Below are positions 1 through 6,524 of a stretch of 10,841 nucleotides of DNA, piece after piece. The notes under the pieces are model-generated. The model worked only from the letters and a program-made list of their open reading frames with translations. It had not been told where the DNA came from and made no database searches. The first letter of the stretch is position 1. Each line of letters starts with the position of its first letter. The stretch is from contig CAJGBT010000031.1 of NCBI GenBank assembly GCA_904501665.1, forward strand, positions 1 to 10,841, given 5' to 3'. Origin of the DNA: an uncultured Bacilli bacterium. Its GTDB lineage: Bacteria; Bacillota_I; Bacilli_A; Mycoplasmatales; Mycoplasmoidaceae. The position numbers were made by a program, and so were the translations under genes.

Positions 1-14
1 TGTTTAAAATACAT
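1..14 (-). CDS. Start of transposase-like ORF (partial, left IS copy)
   Basis: Only the first four codons (M-Y-F-K) are inside the window. The ATG at 14-12 is preceded on the minus strand by GAGAGGA (19-25) with four bases between. The same arrangement recurs at 10830 (M-Y-F-K) and, diverged, at 5096 (M-Y-F-S-K). Calling it a transposase is inference from its position at the start of a repeated element; the protein itself cannot be seen. Confidence 0.5.
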
Positions 15-17
15 AAT

Positions 18-49
18 GTCCTCTCAAAAGTAGTGTTTTTGAAGTGGAC
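18..49 (-). promoter_or_regulatory. Hairpin sequestering the ribosome site of the IS ORF (left copy)
   Basis: In minus-strand RNA, GUCC (49-46) pairs with GGAC (21-18) and UUCAAAA (43-37) pairs with UUUUGAG (29-23, one G-U pair), around a 7-nt loop (30-36). The 3' arm contains the GAGAGGA ribosome site at 25-19, so folding would hide it. The middle copy keeps the same pairing with changed bases. Confidence 0.55.
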
Positions 50-50
50 T

Positions 51-83
51 AAAATCCCCTAAGGTCCTTTTGGGGGATTTTTT
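51..83. terminator. Bidirectional terminator-like hairpin in the IS leader (left copy)
   Basis: AAAATCCCC (51-59) and GGGGATTTT (73-81) form a perfect 9-bp stem with a 13-base loop. A run of six T (78-83) follows on the plus strand and TTTT (54-51) on the minus strand, so it could stop RNA polymerase in both directions. It lies between the IS end and the transposase-like start codon, where it would stop transcripts entering from flanking DNA. Confidence 0.6.
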
Positions 84-139
84 CGTCTACCCCACAGATA
101 CATTATATAGGGGTGTCCAAAAAGATGGGTATAAAAACA

Positions 140-330
140 GATATTCAAGGGTAAATATATTTTTAATGTTATCTACATAGAATTTTGACTTTATCATCAG
201 TAAACCTAAAATTTAACAATAATAAACATATTTTATTTGATTTTTTTAATCTTTTTATTGATGATAAATTTTAAGGAGTTATTAATAAAAAGATTGACAA
301 AATATTTTTTTTATTTATCATTAAAAAAAT
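140..330. other. Intergenic leader before the ABC-2 permease, with a 15-bp inverted repeat
   Basis: No gene is visible here. TTTATCATCAGTAAA (190-204) and TTTATTGATGATAAA (254-268) are inverted copies matching at 14 of 15 positions; the odd pair would be G-U in plus-strand RNA. They are 49 bases apart, and TTTT follows at 269-272. An AAGGAG at 273-278 is too far from the 331 start codon to serve it. The repeat could be an operator, a leader RNA stem or the weak terminator of a gene displaced by the IS; the sequence alone does not decide. Confidence 0.4.
294..321 (+). promoter_or_regulatory. Probable promoter of the ABC-2 exporter operon
   Basis: A consensus TTGACA (294-299) is followed after 16 bases by TATCAT (316-321, five of six matches to TATAAT). 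Initiation would fall about 327-330, directly at the ATG at 331, so the transcript would be leaderless or nearly so. This agrees with the lack of a ribosome site next to that start codon. Confidence 0.5.
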
Positions 331-1326
331 ATGTCTAAAATAAAATCTAATAAATTAAAATTTAATTATTTTATAAATCATAGTCAAGAAATATCAATCT
401 TTAAGTTAGTTAATGTTTTCTTTTGAAAATCATTAATTGGTCCATTAATTGCTATTTTATTACCTATATTGTTTATGGTAATTTATAAAATTATTGATGC
501 TGATCAAGGTTCTAATTCAAGTATTTTTGGTAATGGATTAGCTACTTATATTACATTTTCAATTTTACCAATTTCATTAGTTACATTTCCACAAATGATA
601 GTTGATTTTAAATCATCTATTATCTTAAGAAAAATATCTATTTCAAGAATCACCCCATTAAAATGTGTCTTCATTTTCTTTGGTTATTATTTATGTATCT
701 TAGTTGGAATTGTAATTCTTATTTTTTTAATATTCACTATTCTTTTAAATAAAGATGCCCCAGCATTTTATAAAAAAATTAGAATGGGTCAATGTATATA
801 TGGTATTTTCAATGTTTTTATTGTTTCGTTGGCAGTAGGGTTATTATGTGGAGTATTAATTAAAAAGAGTCATTATGTACAAATGATTGGCTTTAGTATA
901 TTGCTATTATCTGTTACTTTAGCAGGACAATTTATTCCAATTACAGTGATTGGAACAAGTGAAGCAGTAAAATACATTTCATTATTTAGTCCAATTTCTT
1001 ATAGTTTAAATCTATTAAACAATAGTTTGATAAATGATGCTGATTTTTCAAGTATTCTAGGTCAATCATCTACTCCAATTGACCATGATTTAGCTCAAAA
1101 ATTAGCTGAATATATAAAAACTCATAATACTGGTAATAATATTTTTGATTTACATCATGATTTTCAAATTTTCAATTTTATAACTAAAAAGGATGCAAAA
1201 CCACAAGACTTTTTTATTACTATTTATCAAATATGACAAAAAGTTTTAAATTTAATTATGTCATATATTTTTGCAGCAATATTCTTTGGAATTGGTATTA
1301 AAAAATTTAATTGAACTAGTAGGTAA
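331..1326 (+). CDS. ABC-2-type transporter permease
   Basis: This is a 331-residue integral membrane protein, likely the transmembrane half of an exporter with the ATPase that starts 3 nt downstream. It has about six hydrophobic segments, near residues 34-53, 69-90, 112-139, 157-176, 183-207 and 304-323, the usual ABC-2 number. The LFSPISY stretch at 218-224 resembles the short conserved turn after the fifth segment in this family. The loop between segments five and six (about 208-303) is longer than I expect for the family and is polar, with a His-rich patch (DLHHD, 273-277). The start at 331 is the first ATG after an in-frame TAA at 322. TGA codons are read as Trp at residues 32, 302 and 328. 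The substrate is unknown. Confidence 0.8.
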
Positions 1327-1329
1327 AAT

Positions 1330-2133
1330 ATGTTTAAAAGAAAAATAAAAAATGCTAAAAAAATTAATAATCCTTATGATCAAATGCCTAAATTCATAAA
1401 GGTAGAAAGAAATCACCAATTAAAACCTATAATTCAAGTTAGAAACCTATCACAAGTATATGGCAAAAAAAACAAAAAAGTTATTTTTGAAAATGTTAGT
1501 TTTGATTTTTTTGAAGATGAATGTATTGCTTTTTTAGGACCAAATGGTGCAGGTAAAACTACTATGATTTCTATTATTTTAGGAATTAATAAAATTCAAA
1601 AAGGGAAAATCAATTATTTATATGAATACAAAACAAGACCATATGAAGAATTAAGTGTACAATTTCAAGATTTGCATTTTCCAAATTCATTAACACCTAA
1701 TGATCTAGTTAAATTTTCATTAAATTTTTCAAATCAAAAAATCGATAAGGAAGAGTTAAAAAAAGCATTTGAAGTTTTTGAATTAGATGATTTTGCAAAT
1801 ATTAAGATGCATAAATTATCAGGTGGTCAACAACAACGAGTAAATGTATTAATTTCGCTTTTATCAAAACCAAAAGTTTTGTTTTTAGATGAATTCACTA
1901 CTGGATTGGATATTGCCATTAAAAGTAAGATTCAAGCTTATATTAGAGAATATTGTTTAAAGAATAAAATTACACTAGTATTAATTAGTCATGATATTGA
2001 TACAATTGAAGAATTAGCTACTAGAGTAATTGTATTAGCTAATAAAAGTATTTATGTTGATGCCCATGTTGATGACATTATTGAAACATTTGGATCAGTA
2101 AAAAATCTAATTAAGCAATATATTGTTTCTTAA
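1330..2133 (+). CDS. ABC transporter ATP-binding protein
   Basis: This is a 267-residue cytoplasmic ATPase that should energise the ABC-2 permease just upstream (3-nt gap, same strand). All core motifs are present: Walker A GPNGAGKT (70-77), Q-loop Gln near 113 (QFQD), signature LSGGQ (163-167), Walker B VLFLDE (183-188) with catalytic Glu188, D-loop TGLD (191-194) and H-loop His221 (LISHD). The ABC domain starts near residue 35, after a basic N-terminal extension of about 35 residues rich in Lys/Asn. The length is normal for a single-domain exporter ATPase. The gene needs no TGA-as-Trp reading. Its last 23 bases overlap the end of the opposite-strand membrane protein gene. The drug, lipid or peptide exported cannot be inferred. 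Confidence 0.93.
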   Translation: MFKRKIKNAKKINNPYDQMPKFIKVERNHQLKPIIQVRNLSQVYGKKNKKVIFENVSFDFFEDECIAFLGPNGAGKTTMISIILGINKIQKGKINYLYEYKTRPYEELSVQFQDLHFPNSLTPNDLVKFSLNFSNQKIDKEELKKAFEVFELDDFANIKMHKLSGGQQQRVNVLISLLSKPKVLFLDEFTTGLDIAIKSKIQAYIREYCLKNKITLVLISHDIDTIEELATRVIVLANKSIYVDAHVDDIIETFGSVKNLIKQYIVS

Positions 2134-3868
2134 TCCTTGATTTAAGTATTGAATCTTTATAAAACAAGAAATCTTTTTTTCTAAAAAGATATTGATTAAA
2201 TAAACAAATAAATAGGTTAATAATTCCTATTGAAACAATAATTAAAATTCTGCCATAAATTGGAATTCATTCAATTGTATGATTAATTTCATGTTGATAA
2301 ATTATAAAAACTGGAGTTAATGCTGTCAAAATAATACTAATATAAATGTAAGATAAAATTGTTTGATAATGTAAATTACCACAGTTATCATTAGTAATAA
2401 TATGATTATTGATTATTCTTTTAGAAATAAAAAAGACAACTAAACTAGCAATTGACCAAGAACAAATAATTGAAATAAACAATCCATTGCTAACCTTTTT
2501 AGTAGTAAAACAAATACTACTAGCAAGAATTGCAAGTAAAACAATAGTGATAAGCACTTTAATTATTTTTAATTTTAATATTTTTTTAAATTCACCATAA
2601 ATTGGTAATAGATGATCATAAGTTGAGGTAATTGACTCAATAAAAATAGGTAAACATAACCCAATTGATAAAATTCAATTAAAATCTAAATGTTTATCAG
2701 CATGTTCAGGCTCTAGTAATAGTCCATTACTAAATACAATCGTGAGAAGAAATGTACTTATTGTATATGATGTCATATAAGTAGTTAAAAATTGATAACG
2801 GTGGAAAAAATGACGATCAATTTGTTTATTATTTAAATGAATATGTTCTATCATTGATGGAACAGCAGCATCTATGATAGCATGTACTACTTCACGTGAA
2901 GAAACAATCAACATTAGATATGTAGAAAAAATAGCACTTGGTAAAAAATCAATTGTTCCACCATGAGGTTCTCCACCATGAAAGGTAGAAATGGAATTAT
3001 TTTTAGTTTTAATAGCTGCATAAATAATAAAACAAATTGCAAAAATATCTGAGTTAAATTGTGCTAAATATTGACTGGCAATTGCCATTAAATTCTTTTT
3101 ATCTATTTTATAAGATAATGGTTTTTTACTTTTATATCAAGCAAAATACTTTTTTTGATAAAGTTTTAAGATAGAAATTAATAGAACCATCTTTGTTCCT
3201 AAAATACAAAGAATAATAATGTTCATCTCAATAAAATTAAGATTTATTAAATGATTTTTAATACAAATAAACAAAACTATAATAATTATATTTAGAATAA
3301 AAGTAATAAAAATATTCCAAATATTATAAACATATGATTTATTAGCTAAATATAATAAGATAATGGATATTGGGATAATAAAATAATTAGCCCAAATTTC
3401 TACACAATTAGAAATAATAAAAAGGGTTGATTCATATCATTGAATTTGATTAGTAGTATCAACAATTATTAACCCTTTGTTATTAAAATAAAAAGGGAAA
3501 GAAAAAGCAATTATTAAAGTAATTAAAAAATAAAAACCACCAAATAAATAATATTGTGGTTTTAGATTAGCAATTTTTTGATTTAAGACATCATGACTAC
3601 TATTTTTCCTATTAGCAAAATGAAAAGCATCAATCAAATTATATGTACTCACAGATGTAAGACCATTATGTGAAGATGAAAAATAAGGTAAAATACCTAA
3701 TATAATAGCTAACAATCCTAATGAACTAGCACCAAAGACAAATGAAGTCATACCAGTTCTAACAAAATTAAATACTATCAATGTAATAGATAAAATGATA
3801 GCTGCAAATGAATTTACAATTGTTTTATATGACCATCTGTGTTCATTTATTTTTAAAGATTTATTCAA
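2111..3868 (-). CDS. Large multi-pass membrane protein, unassigned (possibly flippase-like)
   Basis: This is one 585-residue reading frame when TGA is read as Trp; I found no TAA or TAG before the TAA at 2113-2111. It is strongly hydrophobic, with perhaps 12-14 membrane segments. The clearest are near 17-37, 49-63 and 106-128, and many more follow after residue 145. A polar His/Gly motif, HGGEPHGG, lies at 297-304. The size, topology and charged inter-segment loops would suit a MOP-type (polysaccharide/lipid) flippase, but I see no diagnostic motif, so that is a guess. The start is TTG, with AAGGA six bases upstream. The gene lies 18 bp downstream of rpmA and is probably the last gene of the L21-Prp-L27 operon. 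It overlaps the ABC ATPase gene tail-to-tail. Confidence 0.75.
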
Positions 3869-3874
3869 TTGTTT

Positions 3875-3879
3875 TCCTT
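3875..3879 (-). promoter_or_regulatory. Ribosome-binding site fixing a TTG start
   Basis: AAGGA on the minus strand is six bases before the TTG at 3868-3866, in the short gap after rpmA. No in-frame ATG lies nearby, and the residues from the TTG lead directly into the hydrophobic N-terminus, so TTG is the likely start of the membrane protein. Confidence 0.65.
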
Positions 3880-3886
3880 AGTATTA

Positions 3887-4189
3887 TTATTTAGTGGCAA
3901 TTTCAACTGAAACTTTTGTTTTGTTATTAGCAAATGTACTATATTTTACAATTCCTTCTTTTTTTGCAAATAATGTATGATCCTTTCCTTGACCAACATT
4001 TTTACCAGGATAAATTTTATTTCCACGTTGACGATAAATGATTTGCCCAGGTAATGCTAATTGACCATCCGCTAATTTAGCACCTAAAAATTTTGGATTA
4101 GAGTCACGACCGTTTTTAGTTGATCCAACTCCTTTTTTAGAAGCAAATAATTGTAGATTTACAAAAACTTTAATTTTTTTATTTTTCAT
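3887..4189 (-). CDS. rpmA: 50S ribosomal protein L27, with cleavable N-terminal extension
   Basis: L27 (100 residues) is a large-subunit protein whose N-terminus reaches toward the peptidyl-transferase centre. The core is clear: ASKKGVGSTKNGRDS (16-30), followed by the conserved GQIIYRQRG (48-56) and the C-terminal KYSTF region. Residues 1-15 end in VNLQLF immediately before ASKKG. This matches the extended L27 of Firmicutes and mollicutes, where the protease Prp cuts after (L)NLQFF so that mature L27 starts with Ala. Here the second-last residue is Leu rather than Phe; cleavage is expected between F15 and A16. The ribosome site AAGGAG (4203-4198) is eight bases before the ATG and sits inside the end of prp, which ends 2 nt before this start codon. 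Confidence 0.97.
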   Translation of the reverse strand: MKNKKIKVFVNLQLFASKKGVGSTKNGRDSNPKFLGAKLADGQLALPGQIIYRQRGNKIYPGKNVGQGKDHTLFAKKEGIVKYSTFANNKTKVSVEIATK

Positions 4190-4191
4190 TG

Positions 4192-4491
4192 TTATAACTC
4201 CTTTTTAAATGTTTTGATTTTTATATATTTTTGATATTGTTCATTTAATAAGCTTTTTAATTGAATTTTAATTAACTTTAATTTATCAAGATTTGCTTTA
4301 TTTTTATTAATGATTATTAAACAATAAGAACCAGGTGCAAATTGATATTCAACATCATTAACCTTAAATCAATTAAGTGCACCTAAGACAATTGCACTAA
4401 CTCCTGCACAATAAATATCTTTTCCAAAAACATCTGCTTGCGCATGTCCATTAACACTAATAGCATTTGGATAAAAACCAATCTGAACCAT
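4192..4491 (-). CDS. prp: Prp family cysteine protease that processes L27
   Basis: This 99-residue gene sits between rplU and rpmA, the standard place for Prp (formerly YsxB). The N-terminal part has the family motif: NGHAQAD with His16, then Asp25 and Cys28 in DIYCAGVSAIV. The His-to-Cys spacing of 12 and His-to-Asp spacing of 9 match the S. aureus enzyme (His22, Asp31, Cys34) as I recall it, so the active site looks intact. One TGA (Trp41) splits the gene under the standard code. It starts 4 nt after the rplU stop and ends 2 nt before rpmA, so translation is probably coupled. The role known from S. aureus is removal of the L27 N-terminal extension, which is needed for ribosome assembly. I see no strong ribosome site of its own. 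Confidence 0.93.
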
Positions 4492-4495
4492 AGCT

Positions 4496-4795
4496 TTAAG
4501 CTTTAATAGATTCTATCAACAATTGAGTATATTGTTGTCTGTGTCCTTGTCTTTTTAAATGATGCTTTTTTGATTTAAATTTGATGATATTGATTTTTTT
4601 GTGTTTTCCATGTTTTATGACTTTTGCACTAACATTTGCTCCACTAACAAATGGAGTTCCAATGTTATTACTAGTCATCATGATTTCATTGAAAACAACA
4701 ATATCACCAGGCTTTTTATCTAGTTTTTCAACATATATATTTTGCCCTTGCTCAACTTTATATTGTTTTCCACCAACTTCAAAAATTGCAAACAT
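4496..4795 (-). CDS. rplU: 50S ribosomal protein L21
   Basis: L21 (99 residues) binds 23S rRNA in the large subunit. The family hallmarks are visible: MFAIFEVGGKQYKVEQG at the N-terminus, the central beta-rich region, and the basic C-terminal stretch around KKINIIKFKSKKHHLKRQGH (66-85), which contacts rRNA. The length is typical. It is the first gene of the operon rplU-prp-rpmA-membrane protein. It has an excellent ribosome site (AAAGGAGGAG) two bases before the ATG and an extended -10 promoter about 45 bases upstream. Remains of an IS lie beyond the promoter. Confidence 0.97.
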   Translation of the reverse strand: MFAIFEVGGKQYKVEQGQNIYVEKLDKKPGDIVVFNEIMMTSNNIGTPFVSGANVSAKVIKHGKHKKINIIKFKSKKHHLKRQGHRQQYTQLLIESIKA

Positions 4796-4797
4796 AA

Positions 4798-4807
4798 CTC
4801 CTCCTTT
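4798..4807 (-). promoter_or_regulatory. Strong Shine-Dalgarno of rplU
   Basis: Minus-strand AAAGGAGGAG lies just before the rplU ATG (4795). It is the only near-perfect ribosome site in the window and stands out against the two large plus-strand transcription units, which have none at their first start codons. Confidence 0.8.
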
Positions 4808-4838
4808 AAAAATTTTAAATTCAAAATAAGCAATATTT

Positions 4839-4847
4839 ATTATATCA
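4839..4847 (-). promoter_or_regulatory. Extended -10 promoter of the L21-Prp-L27 operon
   Basis: Minus-strand TGATATAAT reads as an extended -10 (TGn + TATAAT). Initiation would fall near 4832, giving a leader of about 37 bases that includes the strong ribosome site. I see no good -35, which is common for mollicutes and for extended -10 promoters. Confidence 0.55.
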
Positions 4848-4891
4848 TATATAATAACTAACTTTGTTTTAACATTGTTTAATGGACCATC

Positions 4892-5096
4892 TTATTGAAC
4901 AAGCCGCTTCTGTCCATGATTATATAATAATTTAATGGCATTAATTATTTTATGCATCATTCTATATAACTAATCCTTTTGATTTTTTTAATTCAGAATA
5001 ATAATATCTACAATTATTATATTCTTTCATAAAATCATTAAAAAGGTCATGGAAAAGTTTGATTTGTGCAATTTCATTTAATTTGGAAAAATACAT
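4892..5096 (-). pseudogene. Decayed IS ORF (transposase-like), N-terminal fragment with frameshift
   Basis: The ATG at 5096 is preceded by GAAAGGA, the same layout as at the window ends. It opens with M-Y-F-S-K and runs 44 codons to TAG at 4964-4962. Shifting frame near 4966 gives a plausible continuation (YRMMHKIINAIKLLYNHGQ) that stops at TAA 4894-4892, so I read this as one gene broken by a frameshift and then truncated. I do not recognise the family: there is no visible helix-turn-helix or DDE motif in this short stretch. Assignment as transposase rests on the shared leader with the flanking IS ends. The 3' part of the element is missing; rplU regulatory DNA begins beyond it. Confidence 0.6.
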
Positions 5097-5099
5097 ATG

Positions 5100-5131
5100 G
5101 TCCTTTCAAAATTATGGTTTTTGAAGTGGAC
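5100..5131 (-). promoter_or_regulatory. Ribosome-site hairpin, middle IS copy
   Basis: In minus-strand RNA, GUCC (5131-5128) pairs with GGAC (5103-5100) and UUCAAAA (5125-5119) pairs with UUUUGAA (5111-5105) around a 7-nt loop. The GAAAGGA ribosome site is in the 3' arm. The geometry equals that of the flanking copies. The G-U pair of those copies is A-U here, and the loop sequence differs. Confidence 0.5.
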
Positions 5132-5133
5132 TT

Positions 5134-5168
5134 AAAATTGCCTAATCTATATTATTAGGGTATTTTTT
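5134..5168. terminator. Terminator-like hairpin, middle IS copy
   Basis: AAAAT (5134-5138) pairs with ATTTT (5162-5166), and CCTAAT (5141-5146) pairs with ATTAGG (5154-5159), separated by a 2x2 internal mismatch. Six T follow at 5163-5168. It sits where the flanking copies have AAAATCCCC/GGGGATTTT, but with different bases, so the pairing is kept while the sequence changed. Confidence 0.5.
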
Positions 5169-5416
5169 CATCTATCCACAATTATGATTATAGGACTTGT
5201 TCAAAACGATAGGTTTCAAAACATAGTAAGATATTTTGGTTAGAATTTAATACTTTAACCTTGGTATTTTGATTAATATCTAATTTTAAATTTTTAAAAT
5301 TTACATAAAAATCAAAATTGTTTGTTTTTTTAGTTATGATGCTGTTTTTCCATTTAAATTATCTTTATTTTTTTTAAAAATAGCTTGATTTGTGTTCAGT
5401 CTTGCACAAAAAAAAG

Positions 5417-5422
5417 TATAAT
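5417..5422 (+). promoter_or_regulatory. -10 box of the FtsX-like permease
   Basis: A perfect TATAAT lies 10 bases before the ATG at 5433. Initiation near 5429 would leave almost no leader, and no ribosome site is present. A TTG at 5385 is in frame further upstream, but this -10 box would lie inside that longer reading, so ATG 5433 is preferred. No clear -35 is visible. The rest of 5224-5416 is AT-rich noncoding DNA with a perfect 9-bp palindrome (AATTTTAAA/TTTAAAATT, 5282-5301) of doubtful meaning. Confidence 0.5.
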
Positions 5423-5432
5423 ACTACTTATC

Positions 5433-6380
5433 ATGCATAAATTGCTAAAACAAGTGTTGCGTTTCTTTTTTTCAAAATCCTTTTTTATTGCATCAATTGG
5501 TTTTGCTTTTTTTTCAACATCTTTTATTATGACAACTGCATTAAATTTGACTAAATCAATTTATGATAGTCAAACCAAATTAAATCAAGATGGAAATGTT
5601 GCTAATTTGGCAATTAAAAGTCTTAATAATATGGATTCAGAAATTATACCTAAAAACCTAATAAATAACGAAAATTACCATTCTTTTCCTAAAGAAAAAA
5701 CATTACAGTTTAATCTTAATGGTATAGATATTGATATTTATAAAAAATTTAATACATTTTTAGAAAAAGTCAATTTTTTAAATATGTTTCCTTATGAGAG
5801 AAAAGACTTATTAACGCATAAGGAAAAAAAACGTATATATAATAAAGATTTCGAAAATTTAGATAAATATTTATCATGATCTGCAGGACAATTAAATTTT
5901 AATGGTAAGCGAAATCCAAATGATTTAACAAAATATGCATATGCTATGTTGTTTTTTAATCTTGATAATTCTACTATTTTGACTGATCCTAGAAATTTAG
6001 TCTTTGATTATAATGAAAAAAATAATAATTGAAAATTTAGTGGATATTGAAATGAAGGTAATATGCTAAATGAAATTAGGATGTTTATTATTCAAATGCA
6101 ATATTATAATGAAAATCCAAATAATAACACAAGTAACAATTCTTCTTACTTATCCTTGTATAAAGAGGTTAATAAAAACGTAAAGCAATCTGATTTTGTT
6201 TTAAATACTATCTCTGGTGACTCTGGTGCAAAAATAATCAATGTAAAACTAAGAGACCCAACTTATGAATTACATAAAGATTTTTGATTATCAGACATTT
6301 TTTTTAACTATTTTAAACAATTGAAAATAGTTAAAAATAATTATGATATTCCAAATGATAAGTATGAACCATATTTGTAA
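5433..6380 (+). CDS. N-terminal fragment of the FtsX-like permease (315 aa)
   Basis: If the TAA at 6378 is real, this is all that is made from the native start. It has a short basic N-terminus (MHKLLKQVLR), one membrane segment at about 17-37 acting as a signal anchor, and about 280 residues of polar, Asn/Asp-rich outer domain ending ...YEPYL. It contains four TGA-Trp codons (after LDKYLS, in NNNWKFSGYW, and in KDFWLSD). On its own it would be a single-span surface protein without any of the FtsX core helices, so independent function is doubtful. Confidence 0.55.
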
Positions 6381-6524
6381 GTAGTTCCAGGTTATAGGTT
6401 AGATTTTGTTTTTAAGGATAAAAATATAGTTGATGAAAGTTTTAAAACTTTTTTAACTAATTATTATCCAGCATCTGATTTGTTAAATTTTTCACTAATA
6501 CTTGACCCCTACAATTTGTTTGGA

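Larger units (their letters stand above)
1..139 (-). mobile_element. 5' end of an insertion sequence, left copy (reads out of the window)
   Basis: Positions 3-139 are the exact reverse complement of 10705-10841, and a diverged version lies at about 5085-5223 in the same orientation as this copy. Read on the minus strand, the element starts near 139 (TGTTTTTATACCC), carries a terminator-like hairpin and a second hairpin over a GAGAGGA ribosome site, and then ATG TAT TTT AAA. The shared sequence stops at 139/140, which I take as the element boundary. The TG... start fits several IS families, including IS3, but the body of the element is outside the window, so the family is not assigned. No target duplication can be checked from one end. 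Confidence 0.75.
4892..5223 (-). mobile_element. Truncated, diverged copy of the flanking IS
   Basis: From 5085 to 5223 this region aligns with the IS leader at 1-139 in the same order. Shared blocks include TTTTTGAAGTGGACT, the hairpin with its T-run, the (T)CCACA segment and the CAAAACA end (5217-5223 against the AAAAACA end at 139). Many substitutions separate them, so this is an old copy or a different member of the family. Its boundary toward rplU is not defined. Confidence 0.65.

Noticed and set aside
273..278. AAGGAG as the ribosome site of the ABC-2 permease
   Set aside because: It is more than 50 bases from ATG 331, with in-frame stops at 283 and 322 between. No credible small ORF follows it.
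469..1236. Shorter permease start at 469 and end at 1236
   Set aside because: These are limits of the standard code. With TGA as Trp the frame runs from 331 to 1326 and gains the basic N-terminus and the sixth membrane segment.
2171..2190. ATCTTTTT/AAAAAGAT hairpin as terminator of the ABC operon
   Set aside because: It lies inside the opposite gene, has only A/T pairs near the loop, and has no T-run after the stem on either strand.
2409..2600. Plus-strand open frame of 63 codons
   Set aside because: It lies antisense inside the 585-residue membrane protein gene and has no ribosome site; it is a shadow of that gene.
4581..4829. Plus-strand open frame of 82 codons
   Set aside because: It is antisense to rplU and its ribosome site; L21 is unmistakable on the other strand.
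5385..5432. TTG at 5385 as an earlier start for the FtsX-like gene
   Set aside because: It would place the TATAAT at 5417 inside the gene and adds a Cys-rich leader with no ribosome site. ATG 5433 begins a normal signal-anchor.
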